NCBI RefSeq assembly: GCF_031755915.1
Contig: NC_083379.1
Span: forward strand, 17,159,501-17,223,500
Source: Ziziphus jujuba
Taxonomy: Eukaryota; Streptophyta; Magnoliopsida; Rosales; Rhamnaceae
Length of the DNA stretch: 64,000 nucleotides
Direction of reading: 5' to 3'
Below, one piece after another: positions 48,371 through 59,684 of the stretch. Numbering within the stretch: the first letter of the stretch is position 1; the number at the start of each line of letters is the position of its first letter. The notes under the pieces are model-generated. The model saw only the letters and a program-made list of their open reading frames with translations, had not been told where the DNA came from and ran no database searches. The position numbers and the translations under genes are program-made.

Positions 48371-51241
48371 CAATGTCTATACTCTACTTTCTGATGTAAT
48401 GAGATTATAAAATGAAAATTGTAGCATAAGATGAGACGAGAATGCAATATGTGATACATATTAACATAGAAAGGGGTAATTTGATTTGGGGTACAACACT
48501 ACGAATTCGTTAGTAAGAAAGTCAATTCGATATGCACGTTGTTCCTCACAAAATATATATATTATAAATTTTTGCTTATTGATGTGTAATCTTTTGCAAT
48601 GTATCAATGCTAGTAGCATTGGTAAACTCTCAGTATTACCATAATTACAAAGATGATGCTTCACTAGTTAAGGTTATTATGTAGCACAGTTAAATATCTT
48701 GGATTGGGGTTTTTGTCTCCATTATTCACCTGATATTATTATTATTATTATCATTATTTGTTAATGTTTGTAAATAAAACGGTTTGATATTATTGGTGGG
48801 TAAGGATGAAAATAAATAAATAAATAAAGAAAAAGGATAGAAGATTTTGATTATATAGAAGTTCATAATTTTTTTTGCTCATTATACAATATTTTTTGGT
48901 TTAATGATTACGAGCCTTATTACTCGACAAGGACATGGGCTAGGGTTGGAGAAACGGCCCAGTAGTCGAGCGCAGTCGGCCTAACATGAGCTCGCAAGTT
49001 GCAACATTGGGTCGTTGAGATAAAGAATGCTAAGCAACATTTTCTTTCTTTAAAGGTACTAATTATGGCTACTCTATGACTTGACCTTATTTACAATTGA
49101 ACTGTCTTAAAGGATAAAATAATTAAAAAGAAAGTCTTCTCAAATATATTGACCCTATGTACAATTGAACTGTCTTAAAGGAACAAATAATTAAAAAGAA
49201 AGTCTTCTCACATATATTTTTCACTTTCTTCCCTTTTATATTTCCCACGTGAAACACAAAGCAGTGTGGACTAACGTGGCCTTTCAATTATGCCGAATCT
49301 TTCATGGTTGTCAATGACCAGAAAGAAATATAATGACTAAAGCAATACTAAAGCAACCACCTTTAAACAAAGTAAGATGATAAATCCATTTATCCAAACC
49401 AATGAAACTTCTTAGAATCACATCCCACTTTCTTTACCGATTATATTTTAGTTTCATTGACCATAAAACTAATTTCTAACCAACAATTTTATCTTTTTTG
49501 GGTCGCCCACCATAAAAAGTAAGTGGAACAAGATGACAAATTGTAATAAAGGAAAATTTAAAGGCGCCTTTTGACGTGTTCATGCATTTAGCTTTGAATG
49601 GAGCTATATTATCAAAACTGTTTTTCAACTTTCTTGTTTTATGTAAGAAGTGTTAGGGTAGGTAGAAGGCGCAAAAATCAATTACTTGAACCTGGAAGGA
49701 AAAGGAGAAAGAGGAATTTATTATGCTAAGTTTATTTCATATATTGTGAACCAAATGTTTCATATATTGTCAACCAAAGTTTTGTATTTGAATTATGAAG
49801 TAGAAGCACCAAACATGGTACAAGTTAAACATAGTTAGGTCTTATTTGGCATGGCTTTTCAAATATTGTTTCTAGTTTTTAAGGCTCAACAGCACCATCA
49901 AAGATTGTTAAAACCAGTAAAGTGTTTCTTTTTAGGAAACTAATATGAAGAAGCAGAAGCAAAGAGTTATCTCAACCTTTTTGTGTACCATTTACAAACT
50001 AGAGGAGTGATATTTTAACTAACCATTGTGTTTCTCCTCCTTGATGACATGTGAAGCTGCATAAATTATTTCTGTATCCTAACCGACCACCGTCTCCAAC
50101 TTTGATTATTTAAACAAAACAAATTTAATGAAAATCATTGAATATTCATACTCCGTAGTTCAGCTTTCCAGCAAAATTGATTATTATAAGGAAGCAGCCA
50201 TTCATTGAATAAACATCAAAAACAAAATTGATAAATATAAGAAGACAGCCTTTACCTTCAACCACCCCACCACCCAATAGAATAAAATAAAAATAAAAAG
50301 TAAACGAAAAAAAGATAAAATGAAAAGAAAAACAATATATATATATATATATATATATCACTGATAAACAGGATAGCAAACAGATCCAATTTGAATTTTG
50401 AAAGGTATTCTTTACCAAGAACATCGATTAACAGAATTATGAATATGTCTTTTAACTCTAGAATAAATGCATATAGCTCAACAATTGACATGGTCAATGT
50501 CCTGTCCTCTTTCCCTTACCCTCAGAAGGTGTTTCTAGTTTCTTACTCTTTGGGGATAGAGCCAACGAGGCATTTTGGTGTAGCATCTATTCAGTCTAAC
50601 TATATACCATTTTTAAGTACTTAAGGCTTAATTTGGTATTTCTGTAGCTTCTAAGAAAATCAACTGTACCTATGCTAGAGAAATAATCAACTTTAGTAAA
50701 CTACTATTCCATAATTATGCATGATTCAAAATCAAGTGTTCGATAAATAATAGTGTTTAATTGATATTAGGGTATATATAACAACTAAAATGTACATTAT
50801 TTGTTTACTTGTAGTATTATATTTTTATTATTATAACATATATTACTAAATATCTAACACATTTTTTTAATCACAGGTATAGTAAATGTTGACTAATATT
50901 TTTTTAAAAGAACTATATTAGATGGGAAGAAAAATAAAAAATAAGAATGTTGATCATATGGTTGTTCCGTAGAATATGAATAGATCTAGATAAATATGAT
51001 ATTAACTTTTTAATAAGGGTTAAAATATGTATTTTAATTATGGATAATTAGAGAAGTTAAAATCAAAATCTCAAAAGCTAGTCTTTTGCTGCTTTTTAAA
51101 GACAGTTTTGAAAGAATATAAATTCCTATAAAATCATAATTCTTAAATTTTATAAACACTTAAAGTAGTTTTAGATCCTTTGATAATCAACTTTGGAGCT
51201 CCAAAATCAATCCCAAACAAATCTTAAGTACACGTTCTTTA
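48371..51241. other. AT-rich intergenic DNA
   Basis: The first about 150 bases are 3'-UTR-like sequence shared with 15052-15240. A 68-bp tandem duplication lies at 49083-49218, an ATT microsatellite at 48736-48750 and a TA run at 50336-50358. The small frames 50146-50624 on both strands show no known domain. Confidence 0.55.
49083..49218 (+). repeat. 68-bp tandem duplication
   Basis: 49083-49150 and 49151-49218 match with a few differences. Shared words are ACAATTGAACTGTCTTAAAG and AATTAAAAAGAAAGTCTTCT. Confidence 0.88.
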
Positions 51242-51966
51242 TGTTAACATATTCAAATTAGAACAAAAAACAAAAGAAGATGAAAAGAGTAAAGAATGCT
51301 AGGTTTTTTTTTATTGCAAAATTGTAATATAAATAACAATATAAAAATAGTTCATATAGGCTAATAAGTAAAGTAAAACACTAAACTACTCTTGCTAAAT
51401 TGATAAGAATGCTAAATATTGTAAACTTTAATACCCCCTTCAAACTCATGATGAGATAGCAAGAAGTATCAAGACTCTTCCAATCAAAAAAATGAAGTAG
51501 AATGGTGGGCAACTTCGCAAACAAGCCTATAGTTTGTAAGGATGAGAAATAAAAGGCAAAGAAATAGTGTCATTCTAAAAGTGATAACAAGTTAAATAAC
51601 AATCAATTTCGATGTGCTTTGGTTGTTGATGAAAGACTGAATTATAAGCAATATAAATAGCAATTGTGTTGTCACACACATAGGAGTGGGATGAAAAGGA
51701 AAAAACCCATATTAGCAAGTAACAATCATAACTAAACAATCTCAATGGTAATGGATGCTATAACACGATATTTAGCTTCTACAAAAGTTCTTCAAAAAAT
51801 TGTTTTCTTTTTTTTACTTTTTCTAGAAATTAGAGAGTAACCCAAAAAAATACAAAAGCCAGTGATAGACTTTTGATCAACAAGATCACTAACCTAATCA
51901 ACATCAAAGTTTGCATGCATTTTTAAAGATGAAGTTGATGAAAGTAATAGACTTTGAAAGAGAGTG

Positions 51967-52281
51967 TGTGATAACCAGTAAGGACGAGTGCCAGAGACCT
52001 TAGCAGGCTACCTAGTACCCAATCCCACATCATCCAAGTGTGGATAAAGAGATGGTTTAAATGTAATAGTAGTCACTCTCATCATGCCGAAGTTTTTTCA
52101 GAGCAGTTAGCTTCAAGGTTCTAAAGAACTTCACTTTAAGCATACTCAAATGGGACTAATTTAAGGATGGGTGATCTCTTGGGAAGCTCTGAACAAAAAA
52201 TCATATACCAAGTGCAATGGCTAAACCAGGGATAATATTGATAAAGCGTGACATATCTACCAATGGAGGTAGGGTGTTACA
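51967..52281 (+). repeat. 5' LTR of Cassandra
   Basis: TGTGATAACC to GGGTGTTACA, with the 5S-like block at about 52125-52200. Confidence 0.88.
52125..52200 (+). ncRNA. 5S rRNA-like segment in Cassandra 5' LTR
   Basis: It carries CTTTAAGCATACTCAAATGG (A-box area; 5S has GTTAAGCGTGCTTGGG), AAGGATGGGTGATCTC (intermediate element; 5S has AGGATGGGTGACCTC) and TTGGGAAGCTCTGA (C box; 5S has TGGGAAGTCCTCG). In Cassandra these pol III promoter parts may drive transcription. The A-box part here is mutated, and it is not a 5S gene. Confidence 0.8.
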
Positions 52282-52283
52282 AA

Positions 52284-52296
52284 TGGTATTAGAACC
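52284..52296 (+). other. Primer binding site of Cassandra
   Basis: TGGTATTAGAACC, two changes from the initiator tRNA-Met PBS, lies two bases after the LTR. Confidence 0.85.
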
Positions 52297-52324
52297 AAAA
52301 GTGTGTCAGGAGGATGTTGAACCT

Positions 52325-52339
52325 CAAAAGGGGGTGGAT
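52325..52339 (+). other. Polypurine tract of Cassandra
   Basis: CAAAAGGGGGTGGAT lies directly before the second LTR. Confidence 0.85.
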
Positions 52340-52671
52340 TGTGACAACTAGTATGGGCAGATGCAAGAGGCATTAATAGAGTGCCTAGTGTCTAATGGCC
52401 ACATCATTCAAGTGTCGATCAAAGAATGTTTCAAATATAACGATATTCACCCTCAAAAAGTGAGGCATTTTCAGAGCAGTTAGCTTCAAAGTTCAAAAGG
52501 ACTTTAAAATTAAGCATGTCAGGCGAGAGTGTATAAGGATGATAATCTCCTAGGAAGCTTTGAATAAAAATTGCATACCAAATGTGGTGGCTAAATACCA
52601 AGTGTGGTGCCTAAATTGTGGAAAATATTGGTAGAGAATGACATATTTGCTAGTGAAGGTAGGATGTTACA
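52340..52671 (+). repeat. 3' LTR of Cassandra with second 5S-like segment
   Basis: TGTGACAACT to GGATGTTACA. The 5S-like block at about 52496-52567 keeps AATTAAGCATGTCAGGCGAG, closer to 5S in the A-box area than the other LTR, but its intermediate element reads AAGGATGATAATCTCC. A short internal duplication (CCAA(A/G)TGTGGTG) at about 52578-52612 explains its greater length. Confidence 0.85.
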
Positions 52672-52910
52672 AATTGCCATAAAGATATTGCAAAATATGA
52701 TCATTAGCCTAATGACTATAATAAGACAAGTAACAAACTGTTAAAACTATGTGAATAAGTTATGCAATACCTGGATGAGTAATATTGAGATATATATTGT
52801 GAACAAGCTATGCAATATCTAGATGAGTCATAGTGAGATATACCAAGTTGTCAACAATAGTTTGATATAAAGGAGAATCTATTAAAGGAATACCATTAGA
52901 AAAAAGAATA

Positions 52911-55155
52911 TCAAACATTTGAATTTTTAATCAAATTTGATTAGAGTTTATGGGATTGATCGAATGGTCCCACATTTGACTTTTTGGCAAAGCTAGAGTT
53001 TTGTTTTCATCAGGGCATCATCATAAAGGGCATATCATCATGAGTTCATAGACTAGTAGCATGTCAAAATTGGAGTTGAAGTAAGAAAGTTATAGTCAAA
53101 TCAAGGTGAAGTCCAGATTGATCAAGCGAGACAGAGGTTAACCTTTTTTCTATATAAATTATGGAATTGACTTTTGTACCATGGTATAGTGCTCACTGAT
53201 ATGAGTTCGTAAACTAGCAGCACACTTTATTTGGACTCTATAGTTGAAAAGTTATGAATCTGCAAAGCTGCAATTATTTTTTTGGGACTGACTTTACTGG
53301 AAATTCGTATCCAAAAATGTGTAAAGGAATATTTAAAAATATCTCTTAAGGGTGCCATGTGTTAACAATATGTAGGTGACAAGTGGCCAGCCTTTTTTTC
53401 TTTTCATTTTCTTTATCTCTCTCTCTCTCTCTCTCTCTCTTTCCTCTCCCATGATGGATTGGTTTACTCTCTCAATCTCTCTCTCTCTCCCTAGGATTTA
53501 GCTATAATTGACCTTTTTTTGACCACCTAACTTTGACATACGTAGGCCATAGTCAAAGCTTAAGCATTGACTACCGCGACTGTAAAATTTCATGGCCAAC
53601 CACCATCGAACCTGCCCAAATCAGGTTAGGTGCATGCCTTTGAATTTCGACTATTTAGCCATTTTTCGACAGACATTACCCGACCCATACCTCTATCCCC
53701 CCTATTTTGAACCCCCTGACTCCAAATATGGCTCCATTCTTCCAAATTCCAAACTGTTTGAAAGATACAATAATTTGAAATTTGGCCTCAACTTTCTGAT
53801 CATGTTTTGATCACCGTCAAGGAGTTTGGTTCCTTTAAACTACGTATCCTCAAACCTTGTCTTATAAGTTTTCATTTGGTATAACATTTGCCAAATTATG
53901 GATGAGTATTTAAAATATTACCATTTTGAGCAAATTTTTACGATTATTGTAAAATTGGTCTGTGTTGGAAATTTCACCTAGGATTTCTTATTACATTAAT
54001 GTTCCCAATTATTAATATAAGTAAATGAAATATTTAATTTTATTAAATTAGGTATAAATAGAAAAAATCTATTTTTTGGCAATAGGCCATTTAGGGTCAC
54101 TGTATAGCTGGACTACCCCTGGAGTCCAATTTTGAAAATCTGACGTAGTAAAAGTAATTTTATAACACTTAGGGCATTATAATATTTTGGAGTAAATTAT
54201 TGTTATCTAAATAATATTTATGATATATATTAAGCACTCGAACAGAACTTGCAGCTAACCTTGCACTAGAGCAAGGATGAGGAAACATCATTATTGTGAG
54301 TGGTATTTTATAAATTTTTAAAAGATTTAGATGCTTATGTTTAATTAAAATAATTTCATTCATTGATAGATTTTTTTTAAATGCTGATCCATAGTTTTAT
54401 GCAATTTAAATTATTGGTTTTTGCTTAATTAAATTATCCTATTATTTACTTATATATGTATTTATAGACTTGAGAGATTTATACTGTCAGGGGAGTATTT
54501 TAATATGTTATGGTTTTTTATGCCCACTTTATTAAAGTGCGATGATGGAAATTTGTGTTCGTATTAAAAAAATGTGTAAATATATTTTAATATATTTTTA
54601 TAAGTATATTTAGCATGTATGATAGTGATTATTTTATGAGTTTTGATTGAAAGTGATTTCATGTTCTTCCTAAAGTAAATCAGGCATAATTAAATGCTAA
54701 ATTATGTATATGTGTGTATATACGTAAGTCATATAAATATGAGCGGTATGCCATTTTCTAAATTATGTTTAAGTTGTGAAAATGTTTACCATAAATTTTA
54801 GATTTGGTAAAGAAATTATATTATTAGAACATATTCCTTTATATATGTATATATATACATATGTGTAAATGAATAAATACATGCATATGATTTTGTAAGA
54901 TTATTTGTTTATTATTAATTGATTTATTTGTTTATGTTGATTTAAAAGAATTGAGAGTTATAAAAATATTTAATATTAAGATGATTTTAATGTGGTATAT
55001 TTTCTTAAAATTATATTTCGGTTTCCAAAATTTTATAATTGGTTATTGATTTTTGGATAATACTTTAACAGATAGAGTTACGTTTGATTTTATGAAATAT
55101 ATAAAATTATTCATTATGTTTAATTCTTATTAATTTTTATTTGTTTATTATTTAC

Positions 55156-55197
<42 letters not shown>

Positions 55198-55990
55198 ATT
55201 TTTATTTATTTATTTAAAACATATATTTATGATTTTAAAATGTAACTATGAAAAGTTGATGTTATCATATTTGTATATTTATATGTGATTATATGGTTTA
55301 TAGATGTACCATATAGTACTGGTGTTCTCAATATATATGTAATTGATTTCAGTATTTAGGTAATATATACATAGTTATCCTTTGTGCGCTGTGGCGAGTG
55401 ATGATAGATAAATATTTTGCAGCAATGGTAATAGCCACCCTTCCCATAACCAAAAGTTGACAAGTTATATTTGGCCATCATATGGTAGCTAAGGTGAGCA
55501 AGGATATGTAGATATTTTGTAGTGATGACACATTAGCTACTCTCCCCTTAGTTATAGAATGATAGGTTATCTAGCAACGATGCCTTTGGAATGCTAAAGG
55601 AGTTGCATTCATGTTTCTCAGGTGTTTGGAATGCTAAACGTTACTTGACAACACTGGTATATTGTATTGTGTACTGGGTGTCTTTTCAATATATTTTGTA
55701 ATTAACTATACCATACAGTATTATGGTAATGACCCTGTTGTATCCACAAATGATTGGATGTAGATTATTCCTATGAGTGATCTATTATTATATTTTTACT
55801 GCCTATGAAATTAGCGGGTTGGATGGCCATCATAGTCAAACACCCTTGACTATACTACTGCTAGTAGTATATCTATGAGCAATTGATATTTTGAGACTAT
55901 GCACTAGTATATCATATGATACATCAATGAGGAAGTTTGCATAGTACCTGTGTTAGAACCCATTCAGGATCTTTTTCTAGAATCCTAGAT
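52911..55990 (+). repeat. Family C long repeat, copy 2
   Basis: It lacks the first about 35 bases (no TGTAACATCCC) and then follows copy 1 block by block: TTGATTAGAGTTTATGGGATT, TAGACTAGTAGCATGTCAAAA, AAGTTATAGTCAAA, CCATGTGTTAACAA, CT-rich zone at 53410-53490, TG microsatellite at about 55165-55197, and units at 55380-55570. It extends past copy 1 with text also present in copy 3 (GGATGGCCATCATAG). No coding capacity. Confidence 0.7.
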
Positions 55991-56229
55991 AAACCCTGAT
56001 TTCGAGGGAGATCCTACCGGACTATCTTACAAAAAATTTGGCAGCATCCCCCCTAAGGGTAGAGCATGCCCTAAGAATTTTCTGCATGAAAATACACTTC
56101 TATATAGTACCACCCTGTTCCTTCCACCTTACTAGAATATATTACAGAAAATTTTTGTACTTCTATATATATATATGTATAAATATAAAATAGTACACAT
56201 ATATAGGAGAGAGAATAATTTAATAAAAT
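55991..56229. other. Unassigned segment between family C copy 2 and the hAT element
   Basis: It begins GGATCTTTTTCTAGAATCC and contains a TA run at 56165-56177. No ORF and no match to the other repeats of the window. Confidence 0.4.
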
Positions 56230-56237
56230 ACAAATAC

Positions 56238-56249
56238 TATACCTGGCAA
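56238..56249. repeat. hAT terminal inverted repeat, left
   Basis: TATACCTGGCAA; the right terminus 59551-59562 reads TTGCCAGGTCTA, matching 11 of 12 as an inverted repeat. Confidence 0.9.
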
Positions 56250-56264
56250 TTCGGGTTCGTGGGT

Positions 56265-56580
56265 CGTATTCGTGTCAACCCGTTTAATAATCGTGTCAAA
56301 AATGCCTAACCTGAACACGATCCATTTATTAATCGTGTCAGGTATCCAAAACACTAACCCGACCTGTTTATAAACAGGCCAACACGACACGACCCGTTTA
56401 ACACGATTATTTTAACGGGTCGTGTTGATCTATTAATCCGTTAACCTGAAATTGACCTATTAATCCGAAAATTAACCTATTAACCTGTTAACCCGAAAAT
56501 TGACCTATTAACCCGAAAACTAATCGATTAACCCGTTAACCCGAAAATTAACCTATTAACCCGAAAACTAACCTATTTAT
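56265..56580. repeat. hAT subterminal repeats, left end
   Basis: Repeated words CCTATTAACCCGAAAA (several copies at 56456-56575, spacing about 30-40), CGTTAACCCGAAAA and AACCCGTTTAATAATCGTG. Such arrays are where hAT transposases usually bind; binding is inferred. Confidence 0.8.
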
Positions 56581-56969
56581 TAAAATAACTTATTTAAAAT
56601 GCCAAAAATTATAATTCACAATACATAAGTCTTAATATGTGCTAAAAAAGACAAATTCAATACACCAACATAAAATTTAATGTCCTAATAATAGTAAAAC
56701 ACCAATACAAAATAAAATAAATGGTATCAAATTGTTATCATAATACATATAAAACCAAAGGAAAAAGGACATAACTATCATTATGCTCCAAATTTATTTA
56801 TCGATGTCCAGATTCCAAACCAAATATGTCGATTTTTGGTGCTCAACAATCCAGCCTGGGATCATAATATCAAAATAAATAAATAAAAAAATCAATTAAA
56901 TATAATACAAAAGTTAAAATGTTAAAATAAAATAAAATAAAATAAATAAATTTTAACATTGATATTACC

Positions 56970-57341
56970 TTATGCTTGAGTATTAGCATAATTAGAGCAT
57001 TGACTTGAAGATTCTTCTTTATTGATATCACAGCTCAAAACATCTTCAGTAAGATCACGAGTGTCTCTTTTCACACAATTTTTCAAATGACGCACCAAAT
57101 TTCCCGTTCCATATTTACTATCACAAAGATAAATGGTACCACAATCTTTACATTTACATTTTTGCTTACCATCAACATCCAAAGGAAGCACATCAAAGTA
57201 AGACCAAACCTTTGAAGTGAGTTTTCTCTTGCGTTTCACTTTATGCCCACTTGTGACTCCCTCCATAGGACTTGCAACATCTTCTAAATTAATAGGCATT
57301 TCAAAGCTACTTGATTCAAGATTTATTTGAAGTCCATCCAT
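56970..57341 (-). CDS. BED-type zinc-finger exon of a hAT transposase (N-terminal only)
   Basis: The open frame is 123 codons. A basic stretch KRKRK (36-40) could act as a nuclear signal. The BED finger spans about 45-90: WSYFD, Cys64-x2-Cys67, then GTGNLVRHLKNC with His85-x3-Cys89. BED fingers form the N-terminal DNA-binding part of hAT transposases and derived proteins of the RICESLEEPER type. The frame ends in TAA right before a good donor (ATAAG|GTAATA), and nothing resembling the catalytic domain follows, so the product would be a short DNA-binding protein that could at most compete with an intact transposase. An acceptor-like CATGTAG lies six bases upstream of the ATG. Expression is unknown. 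Confidence 0.75.
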   Translation of the reverse strand: MDGLQINLESSSFEMPINLEDVASPMEGVTSGHKVKRKRKLTSKVWSYFDVLPLDVDGKQKCKCKDCGTIYLCDSKYGTGNLVRHLKNCVKRDTRDLTEDVLSCDINKEESSSQCSNYANTQA

Positions 57342-57993
57342 GTTTATCTACATGTTTTCAAACCAAAAAAAATTATATATTAAAATAAAATATTATAACA
57401 ACCTTATAATAAACATGTATATAATTTTTTGTTTCCAAATCACAAAGCAAAATATATTCACACATATGCACATATATAATTTTTTCATTTCCCAAGCTAT
57501 AAGAGGTACAAGATGGCTAAATATCTATGCAATCTTCCAAATTAGTACTTCCAGGTTCCAACAATGACAATTTAGCTAATATGCATTGTCATTTCTTATT
57601 TGAGTCATCAACATTTTTTAAAGTTAAAATTTGTCTAATTCTTCCCTTTTTAATCTATACACTACTCAAGCATATGAAGTAAAATACAATATAAAATGTA
57701 TTCTAAACTACAAAATAAAAATGAAGCAAGAGAAAATGAGAAATACCACAAAAATGAAGAGGATCGAGAGTATTAACAAATTTCTAGCCATTCACCTAGG
57801 TTAAGAAGATGTATTATTATAATTATGTATTTATGCATGTTTCTGATAACAGGTATGCCTGTCCATACAGAATCATTAGGTTATATAAGCATACTTTGCA
57901 TTTTAAACACTAACAAACTAGGCAAAAAAAATCACTGCCATCATATTCTATAAAATTCTATAAATTGCATGCGAAAAGAAATTAAAAACATAC

Positions 57994-58795
57994 CATCTTC
58001 TACATCCAATCCGTCCAGTTCCATCATCCAGAGTGAAATTGACGTCAGTGTTTCTTTCAGTCTTGTTAAACACCATTCCAACCAAAGTAACCTAAAAGCA
58101 ACCATATACAAAATCCCAGTTAGGAATGCAACCATAACAAACAAACAAAGAGCCATATGTTAACCAAATCTAGTTTCTTATGTTGATATCACAATATTTG
58201 TGCATTGATCTCTAAGCAAATGCCGATGGAATTTTACATTGGAAATGTCAACACCGTTGATCTCGAAATTTGATTTTTCGTCGCCAGATTGATAAGCCTC
58301 GCTTATCTGCTTCACCGTCACGGGAACCAGGCCATGAGTTTCGCGACTCTACAAGAACAACGAAAACATTAATAAACCACAGAAAACCCCTAGTTTGCGA
58401 TTAAAACAGAAGAATTTTTTTTTTTTTCAGAACTCATTCGCAGAAGCCAAACACCGAAATGGGTCTTAAACAACAAAAGCCACCAAAAACCCAAAAAACT
58501 CACCAGTTGTACTCATAAGATTCTCACTCACGGCAATCGATTTCATCTATTTTTTTCCCCTTTAGACTCGTTTCGAACTAAAAATCAGATGGTATAAGAC
58601 ACCATCACAGTCCCTTTCTCATTTCTACCATTTTCAGAGACTATAAGTTTCCGAGAAGCCAAACAAGAGGTCAAAGAAGGGAGAAGATGAGGGGTTTACC
58701 TTTGCAGCAGAAGGGGTGGAATCGGTGAGCTGAGATGACATAAATCCACCCCCAGAAAATGCATTGGTGGCGTCGAATTGGCTCGCGGAGAACAT
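57994..58795 (-). pseudogene. RPA2: Captured 5' fragment of replication protein A 32 kDa subunit (RPA2)
   Basis: Three exons with perfect borders and phases: 58795-58700 (32 codons, MFSASQFDATNAFSGGGF..., ends AAAG|GTAAAC), 58348-58238 (37 codons, GLVPVTVKQISEAYQSGD...), 58091-57994 (32 codons plus 2 nt, VTLVGMV ... FTLDDGTGR, ends GATG|GTATGT). These are the Gly/Ser N terminus and the first strands of the OB fold of plant RPA32, the single-strand DNA-binding subunit of the RPA trimer. No stop is seen in 101 codons. The rest of the OB fold and the C-terminal winged helix are absent. Splicing to the next BED acceptor would give TGA at the junction, so a fusion protein is not predicted by that route. 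Confidence 0.88.
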
Positions 58796-59130
58796 CTCTA
58801 ATCTGATAGATATCCCCAAGATCTATCGCTCTTTTTGGGTGGAGATTTTGATTTTAATTTGGGGATGAGCGGCCGTAGCAGATTTGATTTTATAGCCCCT
58901 CGCTTCGAACACTAAACGACTCACTGTTCTCCTTTGTTCTTAGAGAAGAAGCAGGAGGTAGAGGAAGGAGGCTTTGATGGCTGATGGAGATTGGAGATGA
59001 GGCTGGCTGGTGAGGCAGAAAGAAGAAGCAGGGGTAGAGGAAGGAGGCTTTTATGGCTTATGGAGATTGGAGATGGGGCTGGCTGGTGTGGTCTGTGGTG
59101 GCTGCGTTGTGTGCTGGAGAATAAGATGCA
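58796..59130 (-). promoter_or_regulatory. Probable captured RPA2 5' flank, with 77-bp tandem duplication
   Basis: The GC-richer sequence upstream of the RPA2 start differs from the AT-rich hAT ends, so promoter and 5' UTR were probably captured along with the exons. A 77-bp tandem duplication (58944-59020 and 59021-about 59095; unit starts AGAAGAAGCAGG) lies here. Whether it drives transcription is not known. Confidence 0.45.
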
Positions 59131-59334
59131 AAATTGAAAAATAGGGCTTGACTCTCGACTTTTGAGTTTTAGATCTGAATTTTTTTTTTTGTTTTATTAA
59201 AAATATATTTTTTGTTTTTAAAAAATTAATAATAGAAAATTATTTGTATAAAATTTTTAATTTCTAATATTTTTTAATTATTAAATATTATATTAGTAAA
59301 AAAATATTAATTTAATATTAAATTTAAATGGGTT

Positions 59335-59545
59335 GTAATAGATGTATAATCGTGTCGGGTTGAAACTGATCCGTTTAATAAATGGGTCGTAACGGGTCAA
59401 TTTCGAGTTAAACAGGTCAACCCGAAAATGACACGATTAATAATCGTGTTAAACGGGTTGACCCGATTATGACCCGAACCCATTTATAATAAACTCAAAC
59501 CCATTTATTCCGTGTCGTTTTCGAGTCGTGTCACCGTGTCATGAC
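59335..59545. repeat. hAT subterminal repeats, right end
   Basis: Mirror-image words of the left end: ACGGGTCAA, AGGTCAACCCGAAAATGACA, ACACGATTAATAATCGTGT and AAACGGGTTGACCCG. Confidence 0.8.
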
Positions 59546-59684
59546 CTAATTTGCCAGGTCTAACAAATACCTTTATATTTCGTGTCCACCCATGCCACCC
59601 ACTTAGTACAATTCTTCATTTCTATTCCGCTTTATGAATATACCAAATGCATAAATAGAAGAAAAGGTAACAAAACAATAACAC

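Larger units (their letters stand above)
51967..52671 (+). mobile_element. Cassandra-type TRIM retrotransposon with 5S rRNA-like LTRs
   Basis: A full small LTR element of 705 bp: LTR 51967-52281 (315 bp), PBS, 43-base spacer with polypurine tract, LTR 52340-52671 (332 bp). Both LTRs run TGTGA(T/C)AAC ... TGTTACA. It has no coding capacity. Each LTR holds a block resembling plant 5S rRNA, which defines the Cassandra family. Flanks GAGTG and AATTG do not give a clear TSD. It inserted in the Copia RNase H region. The two LTRs have diverged from each other, so the insertion is not recent. Confidence 0.88.
51242..52910 (-). mobile_element. Copia retrotransposon relic (RNase H end plus LTR), interrupted by Cassandra
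   Basis: On the minus strand, with the insertion 51967-52671 removed, it reads the end of RT/RNase H: PLYQTIVDNLVYLT and THLDIA (52670-52860 region), then DLVDQKSITGFCIFLG, SLISRKSKKK, VEAKYRVIAS and QPKHIEIDC (about 51600-51900). These match the Copia RNase H signature. Next come a purine tract GAAGGGGGTA (about 51433-51442) and an LTR-like end, about 51242-51432, ending in TGTTAACA. Stops are frequent. The rest of the element upstream is missing. Confidence 0.8.
56230..59570 (-). mobile_element. hAT transposon carrying captured RPA2 exons (Pack-hAT type)
   Basis: The element occupies 56238-59562 (3325 bp) between perfect 8-bp duplications ACAAATAC (56230-56237 and 59563-59570), the TSD length of hAT transposons. 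Terminal inverted repeats are TATACCTGGCAA and, on the other strand, TAGACCTGGCAA. Both ends carry subterminal repeats with AACCCG / CGTGTCA words. Inside, on the minus strand, lie first a fragment of a host RPA32 gene (58795-57994), then a BED zinc-finger exon (57341-56970). The transposase catalytic (RNase H-like) and dimerisation domains are absent, so it is non-autonomous. Confidence 0.9.

Noticed and set aside
50391..50624. Plus-strand ORF of 77 codons
   Set aside because: No recognisable domain, AT-rich context, no splice or regulatory support; not reported as a gene.
52125..52567. Functional 5S rRNA genes
   Set aside because: Both blocks are partial and mutated in promoter parts, and lie inside LTRs of a TRIM element.
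51962..52676. Target duplication for Cassandra
   Set aside because: GAGTG and AATTG match at only three of five bases with one transversion, too weak to claim.
57994..58795. Functional RPA2 gene
   Set aside because: Exons stop in the OB fold; no continuation within the hAT element, and the whole lies between hAT termini with TSD.
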